DNA of 48,601 bases from Cyanophora paradoxa. Its lineage: Eukaryota > Glaucocystophyceae > Cyanophorales > Cyanophoraceae. Position numbers and translations under genes: made by a program. Each line of letters opens with the position of its first letter. Position 1 is the first letter of the stretch. Under the pieces are notes generated by a model. It saw only the letters and a program-made list of their open reading frames with translations, had not been told where the DNA came from and did no database searches. The stretch covers positions 1 through 48,601 of the forward strand of contig QPMI01000149.1 in the NCBI GenBank assembly GCA_004431415.1, written 5' to 3'. Shown one piece after another: positions 9,327-19,746 of this stretch.

Positions 9327-10470
9327 GTGAGCGCAGGCAGCGGGGCGGGGCGGGTGGGGTGGGGGTACCGGATCGACCCGGGGTACCCCTGACGAAGGCC
9401 CTGGAGCGGGGGCCGGGCTGCTGTCGGGCTCGCGGCCCTGCTGCGCCTCGCGCGCGCCGCGTGAGGTGAGCGCGGGCAGCGGGGCGGGGCGGGCGGGGTG
9501 GGGGTACCGGATCGACCCGGGGTACCCCTGACGAAGGCCCTGGAGCGGGGGTCGGGCGGCTGTCGGGCTCGGGGCGCTGCTGCGCCTCGCGCGCGGCGCG
9601 TGAGGTGAGCGCGGGCAGCGGGCGGGGCGGGCGGGTGGGGGTACCGGATCGACCCGGGGTACCCCTGACGCGTACGAAGGCCCTGGAGCGGGGGCGGGCG
9701 GCCATCGGGCTTGCGGCCGGGCTCGCGGCCCTGCTGCGCCTCGCACGCGGCGCGTGAGCGCTGGCAGCGGGGCGGGGCGGGCGGGTGGCCCGGGGTACCC
9801 CTGACGAAGGCCCTGGAGCGGGGGCCGGGCTGCTGTCGGGCTCGGGGCGCTGCTGCGCCTCGCGCACGCCGCGTGAGATGAGCGCGGGCAGCGGGGGGGG
9901 GCGGGTGGGGTGGGGGTACCGGATCGACCCGGGGTACCCCTGACGAAGGCCCTGGAGCGGGGGCCGGGCGGCTGTCGGGCTCGCGGCCCTGCTGCGCCTC
10001 GCGCGCGCCGCGAGAGGTGAGCGCGGGCAGCGGGGCGGGGCGTGCGGGGCGGGGGTACCGGATCGACCCGGGGTACCCCTGACGAAGGCCCTGGAGCGGG
10101 GGTCGGGCGGCTGTCGGGCTCGCGGCCCTGCTGCGCCTCGCGCGCGGCGCGTGAGGTGAGCGCGGGCAGCGTGGCGGGGCGGGTGGGGTGGGGGTACCGG
10201 ATCGACCCGGGGTACCCCTGACGAAGGCCCTGGAGCGGGGGCCGGGCTGCTGTCGGGCTCGCGGCGCTGCTGCGCCTCGCGCGCGCCGCGAGAGGTGAGC
10301 GCGGGCAGCGGGGCGGGGCGGGCGGGCGGGGGTACCGGATCGACCCGGGGTACCCCTGACGAAGGCCCTGGAGCGGGGGCCGGGCGGCTGTCGGGCTCGG
10401 GGCGCTGCTGTGCCTCGCGCGCGCCGCGTGAGGTGAGCGCGGGCAGCGGGGCGGGACGGGACGGGGCGAA
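9294..10470. repeat. Minisatellite, about 138-bp unit, eight full or partial copies
   Basis: Units carry GGTACCGGATCGACCCGG, then GGTACCCCTGACGAAGGCC and CTGGAGCGGG, then the end of the preceding putative exon (CTGCTGCGCCTCGCGCGC) and GTGAGCGCGGGCAGCGGGGC. The GGATCGACC block starts near 9370, 9509, 9646, 9921, 10057, 10198 and 10335; a shortened copy lies near 9790. Open frames through the array reflect lack of stop codons in GC-rich sequence. Confidence 0.93.
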
Positions 10471-11318
10471 GGGCGGCGAAGGGCAGGGAGGCGAGCTGCC
10501 GGGCGCACCCGCAGCGTCGCGTCGGCCTCCTCCTGCGGCGGCAGCCCGTCCTCATCGCCGCCGCCCGCGCCGCCCTCGCCGCCAGCGGACGCCCGACTCT
10601 GCGGGGAGGACGCGGCCAGCGAGAGGGAGGCGGGAGGCGTCGGTTGAGGCCGGGCGGGACGGGGCGGGGCGGCCGCGGGGCGGGGCAGCGCGAGCTGCCG
10701 GGCGCACAGGAAACGTCGCGTCAGCTGCAGGCTCCTCGTGCGGCGGCGGCCCGTCGACGTCCTCAGCCGCTGAGCCTCCTCGTGCAGCGGCGGCGCGGCC
10801 TCTGCGATCTGCAGATCAGTAGCTGTCCACCCGCAGCCGGCGTGCCCGTCCGTGCGCATTTAGCTAGCCCAGGCTGCAGGAGCATGGCGTCACTGTTGGC
10901 GTTGCAACTAACAAGGTGGGTACATGCTGCGGCATTTGTGTACCAGCCAGCTTCGAACCTGCGTCTCGCGCACTGTCAGGTGACATACATCACGGCGCCG
11001 GCGGCGGGCGCTCAAACACGGCGGAGAGCACCGGGAGACCTGTACGTGTACCGTGCTGTAACCGATTGAACGGAAGCAGTAGGGAAACAGTGGCAGTGCG
11101 GGACCCGTCCGGTGCGTGCGTCTGCATATGCATGGGGCAGGCCTGGAAGCGAACTCAATCAGCCAGCGCGTCGCGATGAGATCATGATCAGCCCAAGACT
11201 CAAGCGCGCGTTAGCGCGCGTTGTAATTAACGCGCCTGACTCAACATGTACAGGTGTGGGGCTCTACGTGACAGTTCTGCGGGCACAGCGGCGATCTTAT
11301 ACGTAGCAATGCAGCGCT
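10471..11318. other. Noncoding region left of the first kinase gene
   Basis: No gene is supported. About 10495-10620 and 10690-10815 are diverged copies of one another (CTGCCGGGCGCAC then CGTCGCGTC, then TCCT-CGTGCGGCGGC). Around 11205-11235 is GCGCGCGTTAGCGCGCG followed by TTGTAATTAA. The palindrome GATCATGATC lies at 11180-11189. Confidence 0.5.
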
Positions 11319-13769
11319 ATGGCGCGTGTCGCCATCCTGGCTGCTCCTGCGCGGGTCTGCAGCAGCAGCAACAGACGTCGACGGGCAGCCGGCCGAGACC
11401 GTGCGCACGCGACGGCTGCAAGCACATGCCGGCTTTCCACGAGGAGCTCGTTCGCTCTCTCGAGTTCTTTTTCGCTGGGACCTCCACAGCGCCCGACCGA
11501 GCATCCGCAGGGCGCGCAGGTGGCCTCGAGCTCGCGTGCGAGCGCGGTGCAGCGGATCCGGGGCCCCAGCGGAGAGTACGAGCTCGGCTGGCCCCTCGGT
11601 GCGTCCCGAGGGCCCTGCTGTCTTTCCGTCCGCGTCCCCGAATCTGAGTCGCAGCGCGAAGGTCTGGGTGGTTTTTCGGAGTGCGCTCAGCGGCTGCTCT
11701 CTCGAAGATGCATGCATGTGCTGCGCGGCCGCCCCTAGCCTCACGCCCTTGTCCTAAGGGTCTTCGACGGCGTGGAGACGCGCACGGGGGCGCGGGTGGC
11801 GGTCAAGCGCGTGAACCTGGCGCACCTGGACGCGCGGGACGAGTTGAACCTGCGCCGGGAGGTCGACAACATGAGGCGGCTCAGGCACGACTGCGTCGTC
11901 CGCCTCCTCGACGACTTCCGCGAGGCCGACGATTACTACATCGTCATGGAGCACGTCGACGGTGACCCGCACCCCTCCCCATCGAGATCGCATCCCCCGG
12001 CTGCTGATTTTGTACCCCCAGGAATGGAGCTGTACGAAAAGGTACGGTGCCCCGGAGGAACGGCCTGCGGGGCGGGGCGGGGAGGTGGGAGGGGGGGGAG
12101 GCGTGCTTGGAGGGAGGACCGCCGGCCGCGGTCGGCGCTGACGCAGCGGGGCCGCAGTGCTGCAGCCCGCGGCTCTGTCTCACCCTCGCGCTGGGCGGCG
12201 CGGAGGGCGGCTACAAGTCGGATTTCGCCGGCTGTCTCCGGCACGCCGTCGCCGCCGCCCTGCGCGTGCGCCGACCCCCGTCCCGCCCCGGCCCCACGGT
12301 CCTCCTGAGCCCGGCGGCGGCCGCCGGGCAGGTCAGCCCGCAGCGCGTCGACGTGCCCATCGCCCTGGGGGCCGCCCGCGACCGCGTCCAGGTTCAGGTG
12401 TACCCCCCGAATGACCTCACCGCGGACCCCGGAGCCGGCGTGCGTCCCCGGCTCCCGTCCCCCCCGCCGCCCGGCGCCGGCGCCCACGCCCGGGCCCCGC
12501 AGGGCGCCTGCAACGTCGACGACCGCGTCAAATACCTGGAGGCGGTGCGCAGCACCGGGCCCCGCCGGCCCCGCCCCGCGGGCCCCGTCGCCCCACCGCG
12601 CGCCAACACGCGACGCGCGCGCAGCTGCGGGCCGCCGCGCGGGCAGAGCTCGCCTCGAACCCCGCCCTCGAGGGGGCGCGCCTGGTCGCCGACGAGATCG
12701 GTGCGCCCGCCCGCCCGCCCGTGGGGCCCGGCGGGGGCCGACGGGCGGCGCACAGACCAGACGTACCGTCTGGAGGAGGAGGCGGCGCGGCAGAGCTTCG
12801 CCCAGGTCGTCCAGGGTGCGCTTCAGATTCCCAAGGCGCAGCTCGGGGCGGGGCGGGGCGGGGCGGGGCGGGGCGGGGCGGGGCCTCACCCCCGCCCCCG
12901 CAGCGGTGCGGTACATGCACGAGCAGGGCGTCGTGCACAGGCGAGCGGAGGGGGCGGGGCGGGGGGCGGGGGCGGGGGCGGGGCGCGACGCGGGGCGGGG
13001 GGGGCAGGGACCTGAAGCTGGACAACGTGATGACGGACCCCGAGGCCAGGGGCTCTGTCAAGCTCATCGGTACCCCCGCCCCCGCACCCGCCCGCCCTCC
13101 AGGGACCGACGCCGCGGCCGCGGCCGCCAGACTTCGGCTTCAGCCGCTCCGTGGAGAGCGCCCTCGCCAGCCACGTCGGCACCCGCCCGTGCGCCCCGCC
13201 CCGCCTCGCCGTCCGCCGCCGGCCCCGGGTCCCCTGACGCCCGTACCCCCAGCTACATGGCCCCCGAGGTCATGAGTGTCCCCCTGACCGGGTACGATGG
13301 CCGGGTCCGTGCCCCACCCCCCTCCCCCCTCCTCGCCCCCATCCCCCCGCCCCCCCTCGTCCTCCCCATGGCTGTACCCCCGCCGAGGGGACCGGGGCCC
13401 CGCAGGCGATCGACGTGTGGTCGCTGGGCGTCATCCTCTTCCTCATGCTCGCCGGCGGCTACCCCTTCGACTCGGCCGGCCACTCCATCGTGTACCCGTG
13501 CGCCTCCTGCGCCCCCCGCCCTCCCCCGGGCAGCCTCGGTGTGCGAGCGGGGGCGGGGCGGCAGGGAGGACATGCGGGAGATCTTCGCGGGGGCGGGGGC
13601 GGCGGTCCCCGCGGGGGCCCGGGACCTGCTGCTGGCGATCTTCCAGCGCGACCCCGCCCTCCGCATCACCGTCCCCGGCATCCTCGCCCACCCCTGGCTC
13701 CAGCCCGCCCTCCGCCACGGCTCCCCCGCCGGCCCTTCCGCCGGCCCCTCTGCGGAGCCCAGCTCCTAG
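11319..13769 (+). CDS. CAMK-like Ser/Thr protein kinase with an inserted domain, 459 residues
   Basis: Fifteen exons, all phases closing: 11319-11598, 11662-11680, 11759-11961, 12022-12041, 12158-12265, 12332-12397, 12503-12544, 12625-12700, 12756-12815, 12904-12940, 13008-13069, 13131-13188, 13253-13304, 13406-13497, 13565-13769. Kinase motifs appear in order: Gly loop LGLGGFSEVF, catalytic Lys in VAVKRV, RREVDNM (helix C Glu), hinge VMEHVDGMELYEK, catalytic loop HRDLKLDN, DFGFS, GTRPYMAPEV, DVWSLGVILF and LRITVPGILAHPWL. All catalytic residues are present, so it should be active. About 97 residues from four exons (12158-12700) are inserted between helices D and E. The intron 12941-13007 is GC-AG. 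The N-terminal 90 residues are Ser/Arg-rich and low-complexity. CAMK assignment rests on the APE/WSLG style; substrate unknown. Confidence 0.88.
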
Positions 13770-14100
13770 GGGGTCGGAGACGCCCCCTCGGGGGCGCCGG
13801 CGGGGCCTTCGACGCACGCAGCTCTCTCAGATGTCAGCTCTCCGCGTAGGCTCATTGACGTTCGGCACTGGAATCGATATGTGCTTGATTTACGATTGCT
13901 TGAATTTTGATTGTTTTGTTTATATATGCTTGATTTCAATTAATGTCCGCTGTGTGCTTGGGGCCTGTGCGGGAAGGGAGGAGGCGGGGCTACGGCTGTG
14001 CCGACGGCACGTCGCCTCCTGGTGCCACGCTGCTGCTGATTGGACTGCGCTGTTGACTCGATTCGGATTCGAATTCGCATCTGCGGGGCCGTCCCCGCCC
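13770..14100. other. Convergent intergenic spacer
   Basis: Shared 3' region of the two kinase genes. It includes a T-rich stretch (TTTTGATTGTTTTGTTTATATATGC, quoted in parts: TTTTGATTG and TTTATATATG near 13905-13928), the most AT-rich part of the neighbourhood and a plausible 3'-end signal zone. No gene seen. Confidence 0.5.
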
Positions 14101-16933
14101 CTATATCGAGATGTACTCGCCGTTGCTCGCACGGGGCTGCGGAAAGATGGAGCGCTGCAGCACGTCGGACTTGGACTGGATGAAGTCCTGCGGGGCGGAA
14201 GGTGGGCCGGGGGGCCGTGGCGGAGCGGCGCGGGGGGCGAGCGGACCCGGACAGCGTCGGAGGTCGAGAGCGTCGCGGGGACGCGCGTGTTGAGCAGCTG
14301 CCCGTCGTGCTGCGCGCCCCGCTCGGCCCCCCAGCAGCGGGGCCCGGCAGCGCTGCGCGGCGCGTACCCGCTTGTAGGTGATGGTGACGGCCCCGGCGGC
14401 CTCGTCGGGCCACGCCTGCGAGGAGAGGCGCAGTACGAAGGCCCCGGGCTCCTGCCCCGCCATTCGCCCCTGCGCCGCCTGCGCGCCCCGCCACTCGGCC
14501 CGCCGCGCGCGGCCACGGCCGTGGGCGGCGGGGCGCGGGGCGGACGGCGAAGGTGAGGAAGGCATCGCCGAGGCGCCCCCGCCCGCTGCCCTCCCGGAAG
14601 AGCTCCTCCAGCTGCCGGCCCCGCTCGGCCTTGGCGGGCGGAGCGGGGTGCAGCCCGGGCGCACGTTGCTGTAGGTGCGGGCGGCGGGCAGCAGCCAGAA
14701 GCAAAAGTCGCGGACTTGGTCCGCCGTGTAGGTGCCCTGCTGCGGCTGCTTTGCTGCGGGCGGCCAGTCGATCCTGGCGCAGGGGAAGCGGCGGGCGGGG
14801 GGTACCGATCTCGAGGATCTCGCGGAACTGGTCGTCGCCGAGCGAGACGAAGTTGAAGAGGCGGCGGGCGAGGTCGAGGAGGGCGGGGCGGGTCCAGCAG
14901 GGGCGCCCGTCCGGGCCGGGGGCGGCGGGGGCGGCGAGGCAGGCGGCCCAGAGCTCGCAGACGTGCGGCAGCATCGCCACGACGCGCATCTCCCGCCACA
15001 GCCGCTCCGCGTCCGCCTCGTCCGGCACCCTGCGCACGTGCCCGCTCGCACGGGGCGGCTCGCGCGGGCGCGGGGCGGGGCGGGGCGGGGCGCGCCGGCT
15101 CTGCACTTCGGCGGCGAAGGCGGAGAGGAGCTCCGCGGCGCGCGCCGACCGCTCGTACCCCCTCACCAGCTGTGCCCCCCGCTCGCCAAAGGGCGGGCGG
15201 GGCGGGGCGGGGCGGGAGGCGGCGGACAGCGCAGAGGCGGGCGGCGAGACGGGCGTCGCGGTTCTGCGCGCTGCCGCCGGCGCGCTCGTGCAGGTACGCG
15301 TCGACGTGCGTCATGATGAGCGCGGCTGCAGGCGGCGGTGAGGGGCGAGTGCCGGGCGAGGGCGCGGAGGTCCGGCCCCGGGCGCACAGGCGGCCTGCGT
15401 GGCCTCGGCCTCGAGGCGGCGCAGGACCTCGAGGGCCTCCTCCGCCGTCGCCCGCTCGAAGCGGCTGCGGCTCCAGCAGCGCCCCAGCAGCTGCCGGCCC
15501 CGTCGGGCGGACCGGGGGGGACCCGGGCGGGCGGAGGGGCGGGCGGGCCTTGCGGAGGGCGTCGGGGCAGTCGGGGGGAGCGGGTGGGGGAGGGAGCCCT
15601 GCTGGCCGGCCTCCCCGAGGACGCGCCCCATGATCTGCCCCGCGCACGCGCTCAGAGCCCCGTGCCCGAAAAGGGGGGGGGGGGGAGGAGGGGGGGGAGG
15701 GGGGGGGGGGGCGCTGGACCTCGACGGAGCGGAGGTCGGCGTAGGGCCGCTGGCGCGTGAGGATCTCCCAGCAGACGGTCGCGAAGGAGTACACGTCGCT
15801 GCTCCGCGTCGCCTGCTGCCCGCCCATCACCTCCGGCGCTGCCCGCCGCCCGCCCCGCCGCGTTAGGTCCAGCCGGGGCGGGGCGGGGCGGGCGGGCCGG
15901 GGCGGGGCGCACCCATCCAGGGGAAGGAGCCGGCGCCGCCCTGCGCGGAGGGGCCGGCGGCCTCGTCCTGCGGCGCGAGCCCGGCCGTGCGCGTCGCCTG
16001 CGTGATCGCCGCGAGACCGAAGTCCGCCAGCTTGCACGTGAAGCGCTCCGGCCCGCCCGTCCTCTTCACCAGCACGTTCAGGCTCTGCGCGATGCGCCCC
16101 GCCCCGGTGAGCCCCCGGCGCGGGGGGGGGGGGGGGGGGGGGGGGGGGCGGGCGGGCCTTGAGGTCGCTGTGCACGACGGGGTTGTTGCTGATGCCGTGC
16201 AGGGCGCAGAGGCCCTCGCAGATCTGCGCCGGGCGCGGGGCGGCGTGAGGGCCGCGCCGGGTGATGCGGGGCGCGGGCGGGGGCGGGCCTCGCGCATGAG
16301 ACGGAGGCGGTCGGCCAGGCTCAGCTCGACATCGGGCCGTCTCAGCACCGCCGAGCAAAGGTCGCCATCCATCAGCTCCTGCGCCCCCGCGCTCGGCGCC
16401 CGGGCCGGGGCATGCGAGCGGGGCGGCGCTGCGGACCATGATGATGCGGAGGGGCGCCTGCTTCGTCTGTGCGCCCTTGACCTGCACCACGCGCGCATGC
16501 CGGATCGAGAACTGGATGAAGAACTGCGCGTCCGATCAGGGCGGGGGCGCGCGGCGCGGCGCGGGGCCGAGGCACGGCGCGCCTCGGAGCCGAATTCGGA
16601 GCTGTATTCGTTGAACTCCTTGATGGCCACGTCCTCGTGCATGTACGAGCCCTTGTAGACCACCCCGTACGCCCTGCGCCCCCGCGGCCCTTGGGCGGGA
16701 TGCGGCGGCGTGCGGCGTGTGGCTGGGCTCTCCGACGCACCCGCGCCCGAGCCGCTGACCGATCACGAGGCGAGAGGGGTCTGTGTCGACTCGCGTCGGC
16801 TGGGCGCTCCCGTGCGGGCCCGGGGGCGCGCATGCGCACCGATCTCGCAAAGGCCGGCGCCGCTCGTCGGATTCGGCGGCTGCACGGCGGCCGTGACAGT
16901 CAGACCTGTGCACGGAGTCAGCGCTGGAGACAT
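14101..16933 (-). CDS. Tyrosine-kinase-like protein kinase with C-terminal SH2 domain
   Basis: The start ATG at 16933 (MSPALTPCTGLTV) is inferred because exon phases then fit: exons 16840-16933, 16741-16789, then 16673 onward. Kinase motifs: LVIGQRLGRGAYGVVYKG, AIKEF, ELMDGDLCSAVL, HSDLKSLNVLV (HRD is HSD), LADFGLAAI, MAPEVMGGQQATRSSDVYSF and WEILTRQRPY. A helical linker (RLFNFVSLGDDQFREIL; RDFCFWLLPAARTY) leads to an SH2-like C-terminus: PGAFVLRLSSQ (Arg of the FLVR pocket), AVTITYKR, DGQLLNTRV, DFIQSKSDVL, ending NGEYISI at the stop at 14101. Kinase-then-SH2 order is that of the Dictyostelium Shk family. At least two introns are GC-AG (16085-16157, 16524-16582). Not all linker exons are resolved. 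Confidence 0.8.
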
Positions 16934-17539
16934 CTCCTTGCAGGACGTGTACGTGTACCAGAATCGATGGGCATAGGGTCCGCCATGACGTGTTCGGACG
17001 ACCGCGAATGTGAGGACTCCTGGTGCGGTGCGGTCGCTAGAGCGCGTCCGGATCCTGTGTTCAAACGAGTTCGATGGCCTTGCCGATCTTCGGGCTCTGC
17101 TGCTGAAGCGCGCAGCTGTAGGTGTGGTCAGAGCGAGTTCGGTCACCGCTGGAGCGCACGCTGGCCGCTTCCGCTGCTAGAAGGAGGTTAGCTACAGTCT
17201 GCTCTTCGAATCCTGCCCCAGACGCGCGCACCGGAAGAGTCCCGCACTGCTAAGGCAGTTCGGTCACCGCCGGACTGCGCGCTGGCCGCTTCCGTGCAGC
17301 GCGATGCGATACGTCGGTACAGGTCTTCTGGTGCTTCCCGCTGCGTTTGAGCGCGATATCGATCCGAACGCGCTTTAGATTTCACCAGCGAGAGTCTTGA
17401 GACGCGGGTTCGGTGCCGGTCGGGGAGAGTTCAAGCTAAAGCTTCCCGACGTCCCGCTGTGGCGCAGCAGGGCAAGAGCCTACGGTAATCGATTCATAAA
17501 CAGCTATGGGCCTATCTGGAAGAGGAAGCGGGGCTAGGG
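16934..17539. other. Intergenic, no gene seen
   Basis: Upstream of the kinase-SH2 gene and downstream of the cyanelle-protein gene. A diverged internal duplication is visible: AGTTCGGTCACCGC then CTGGCCGCTTCCG occurs near 17138-17172 and again near 17258-17292. TTCGAATCC near 17206 resembles a tRNA T-loop, but no stem pairs. Confidence 0.5.
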
Positions 17540-19412
17540 CTATGCGGAGGGCGCGTCGGCTGCTGGTGCGGGCTGCGCGCGACGTGAGCGCCCGGACGGA
17601 ACGGCGGACGCGGTTCGGGCGGGCGGGCGGGCGGGCGGACCTCGGAGGCGATCTCGGAGACGAGGTCGGCGGTGATGCCGGCGGGGAGGCCCATCTCCTC
17701 CCGCAGCTTCTCCAGCTCCGACGCCTTCTCCGGGTTCACCGCGCTCTGCCGCCGCCTTGGTCGGCGAGGCGCACTCGAGAAGGAGGGAGGAGGCGGGCGC
17801 GGGGCGGGGCGGGGCGCACGCGGGACTCGTCGAGGCAGTCGAGGACGACCTCCTTGAGGACGGCGCGCCGCGTCGGCTCGTCGAAGTTGGACCAGCTCAT
17901 GATGTCCTCCATGTTCACACCCAGCGTGTCCGCCACCTGCGCCCAGCCCGGGGTCGGCGGCGTGGGAGGGGTGCGGCGCCCCGCCGGGGCCGCGGGCGGC
18001 GCACGTTCTTGAAGCTCTTGATCTCCTCGCTGGGGATGTCGTAAATCTGGGGGGGGGGGGGGGGGGGGGCGCCCGGTCAGTGCGGGGCGAAGCGTGGCGC
18101 GGCCCCCGCGCGGCCCCGGCGCGCCTGGGGGTACTTCATGAAGACCCAGGTGCGGGCGAGGTCGCGGTTCATCTCCTCCCGCTCGCCCTCGTCGAGGTTC
18201 CCGTCGAACGCGGACTGCGGCGGCGCCTCAGAAAGGAAGGAAAAGAAGGGAGGGAGGGAGGAGGGGGACCTGGAGGCGCTTCATGGCGTCGGCGACGCCG
18301 GCCATGTCCTCGTCCTGCAGCCCGAAGATCTCCTTCAGCTTGTCCTCCGACAGGTCCGCCGGGTTGCCCCCGCTCTGCAGCATCTTCAGCAGCTCCATAA
18401 TCTGCCCCGCGCGGGTCAGCGCTCGCGGCACGCGCGCGCGCAGTGGGCGGGCGGGAGGCAGGGACGGGACGCGGACCTTGCCGAAGTTCATGCCGTCGTC
18501 GCCGCCGCCGCTGCCGCCCTTCGCGGACTTGAAGCCCTCGAGGATGTTGTTCACCATGTTGCCCGGGTTCGCCGCGTTCCAGAACGGCTTCTTCTCCTCC
18601 TTCGGCGCCGCCGCCGGGGCCGCCGCCGCGGGTGCTGCCGGCGCCGGGGCTGCGGGCGCGGGTGCCGCGGGTACGGTCGATGCGGGGGTGGTGGGGGTGT
18701 CGAGGCCGAAGGAGCGGCGGGAGGCCATCTGCGACTGAAGGAACTGCTGCGTCTGGTTGAGGCGCTTCTGCTCGACCCGCTTCTTGACGGTCACGATCAG
18801 CCCGCCGACGACGAGCGAGGTGCCGAGCACGGCGACAATGGTGGGCGCGTTCTTCTTGAGCTGCTCGAGCTTCTTCTGGCGCCAGATCTCGCCCTTGGTC
18901 ACCTTCTTCGGGCCCTCCTCCTCGGCGGGCGCCTGCTGCTGCTGCTGCTGCTGTGCCTGATTCTGCGTCTCCTTGACCTCCTTCTCGTCCTTCTTGTCCT
19001 TCACGGGCGCGGCCTGGAAAGCCATCGCCGCGTCGCGGGCGTCCGCACTGGAGGCCACCGCGGCCTCGCTCGCTCCGCGCCGGCCGGCGGCGTGCGCGGG
19101 TGTGATGGAGCTAACGACGCCCGCAAGGACGGGGAGGATGGCGAGGCCCACGCGTGCCTGCCAGCTCGAGCGGTGGGGGCGCTCCTCGTCGTCGGACAAG
19201 CGCGCGCGGGTGATCTCGGCCGGGGCCGCGACGCTGAAAGAAGCAGCTAGCTGAGAGAATTCGAACTTCGCGCTGCAGCCGAAGAGCGCCTGCTTCCGGG
19301 CGACCGCGATCTGCGCTTCCCGATTCTTGTGCGAGCCCAGCGCGGGGCGGGACAGGATGCTCTGTGCCGCATCCGAACGAACGGGAGTGATCGCCGCTGC
19401 TGTGAACGCCAT
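17540..19412 (-). CDS. Putative cyanelle (plastid)-targeted membrane protein
   Basis: The ATG at 19412 gives MAFTAAAITPVRSD, with Phe at position 3 and a Ser/Arg/Ala-rich leader, as in Cyanophora cyanelle precursors. About residue 90 there is a second hydrophobic stretch ending SSITPAHA-AG, like a thylakoid-type AXA cleavage site. Next come a charged Gln-rich region, one membrane segment (APTIVAVLGTSLVVGGLIV), a Pro/Ala linker and helical exons: FWNAANPGNMVNNILEGF, IMELLKMLQSGGNPADL, EIFGLQDEDMAGVADAM, IYDIPSEEIKSFKN, VADTLGVNMEDIMSWSNF, NPEKASELEKLREEMGL. The last exon (17540-17572) ends PAPAADAPSA. A 20-base poly-G tract (18050-18069) lies in an intron whose 5' end does not phase cleanly, perhaps from homopolymer miscounting. 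No family is recognised. Confidence 0.65.
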
Positions 19413-19503
19413 GTTTCGTCGCGAAGAGATTATTTCCCTCAGCGGCGCGAACGCAGTGTGAGCTGTACCCAATTTCGCGGCTAACTGCTAGTTCTTGGTA
19501 GCA
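19413..19503. promoter_or_regulatory. Short bidirectional promoter region
   Basis: Only 91 bases separate the divergent start codons of the cyanelle protein (-) and the 54-residue membrane protein (+). No TATA-like element is visible, so a shared GC-type promoter is inferred. Confidence 0.4.
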
Positions 19504-19746
19504 ATGAGCCTAGCGGTGCAGATCGCCTGGGTGTTCGCCACAATTACGGTTCGCCCTTTTCGCGTCGCTGGGCTGCCCCGGCCATCGTCCGCGCACCCGT
19601 GCATAAGAGTGAGCGCGCACCCGCAGTTCATTGGCTCTGTCTTGTATTTCATCTTTGCGATGCGGCCGGAGTACCACGACAAGCACTTTAAGAGGAACCG
19701 CACGCTCCTACCCATGAAGTACCGGCCGAAGGTGAACAAGGACTGA
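19504..19746 (+). CDS. Small membrane protein, 54 residues, one intron
   Basis: Exons 19504-19548 and 19627-19746 join in phase across a GT-AG intron (GTTCGCCC to CACCCGCAG). The product begins MSLAVQIAWVFATIT and continues FIGSVLYFIFAMRPEY, forming one hydrophobic segment of about 25 residues. The basic tail (DKHFKRNRTLLPMKYRP) ends KVNKD. This looks like a single-pass tail-out protein of mitochondria, ER or plastid envelope. I do not recognise the family. The upstream in-frame TTG at 19495 is not needed. Confidence 0.6.
   Translation: MSLAVQIAWVFATITVRPFRVAGLPRPSSAHPCIRVSAHPQFIGSVLYFIFAMRPEYHDKHFKRNRTLLPMKYRPKVNKD

Noticed and set aside
8799-9392. Secreted protein starting at 8799
   Set aside because: The first codon is GTG and no ATG opens the frame; an internal exon is the better reading.
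9294-10470. CRISPR-like array
   Set aside because: Units are contiguous and homogeneous without distinct spacers, in a eukaryotic genome.
9216-10859. 547-codon minus-strand open frame across the minisatellite
   Set aside because: GC-rich repeats lack stop codons in several frames; unit lengths are not all multiples of three and the product is Pro/Arg/Ala noise.
10950-10990. TTCGAA-containing tRNA-like T-arm
   Set aside because: The flanking stem bases do not pair.
12042-12755. A 714-base intron in the first kinase gene containing a nested gene
   Set aside because: The island splits into four exons with proper splice sites whose phases connect on both sides, so it is better read as part of the kinase.
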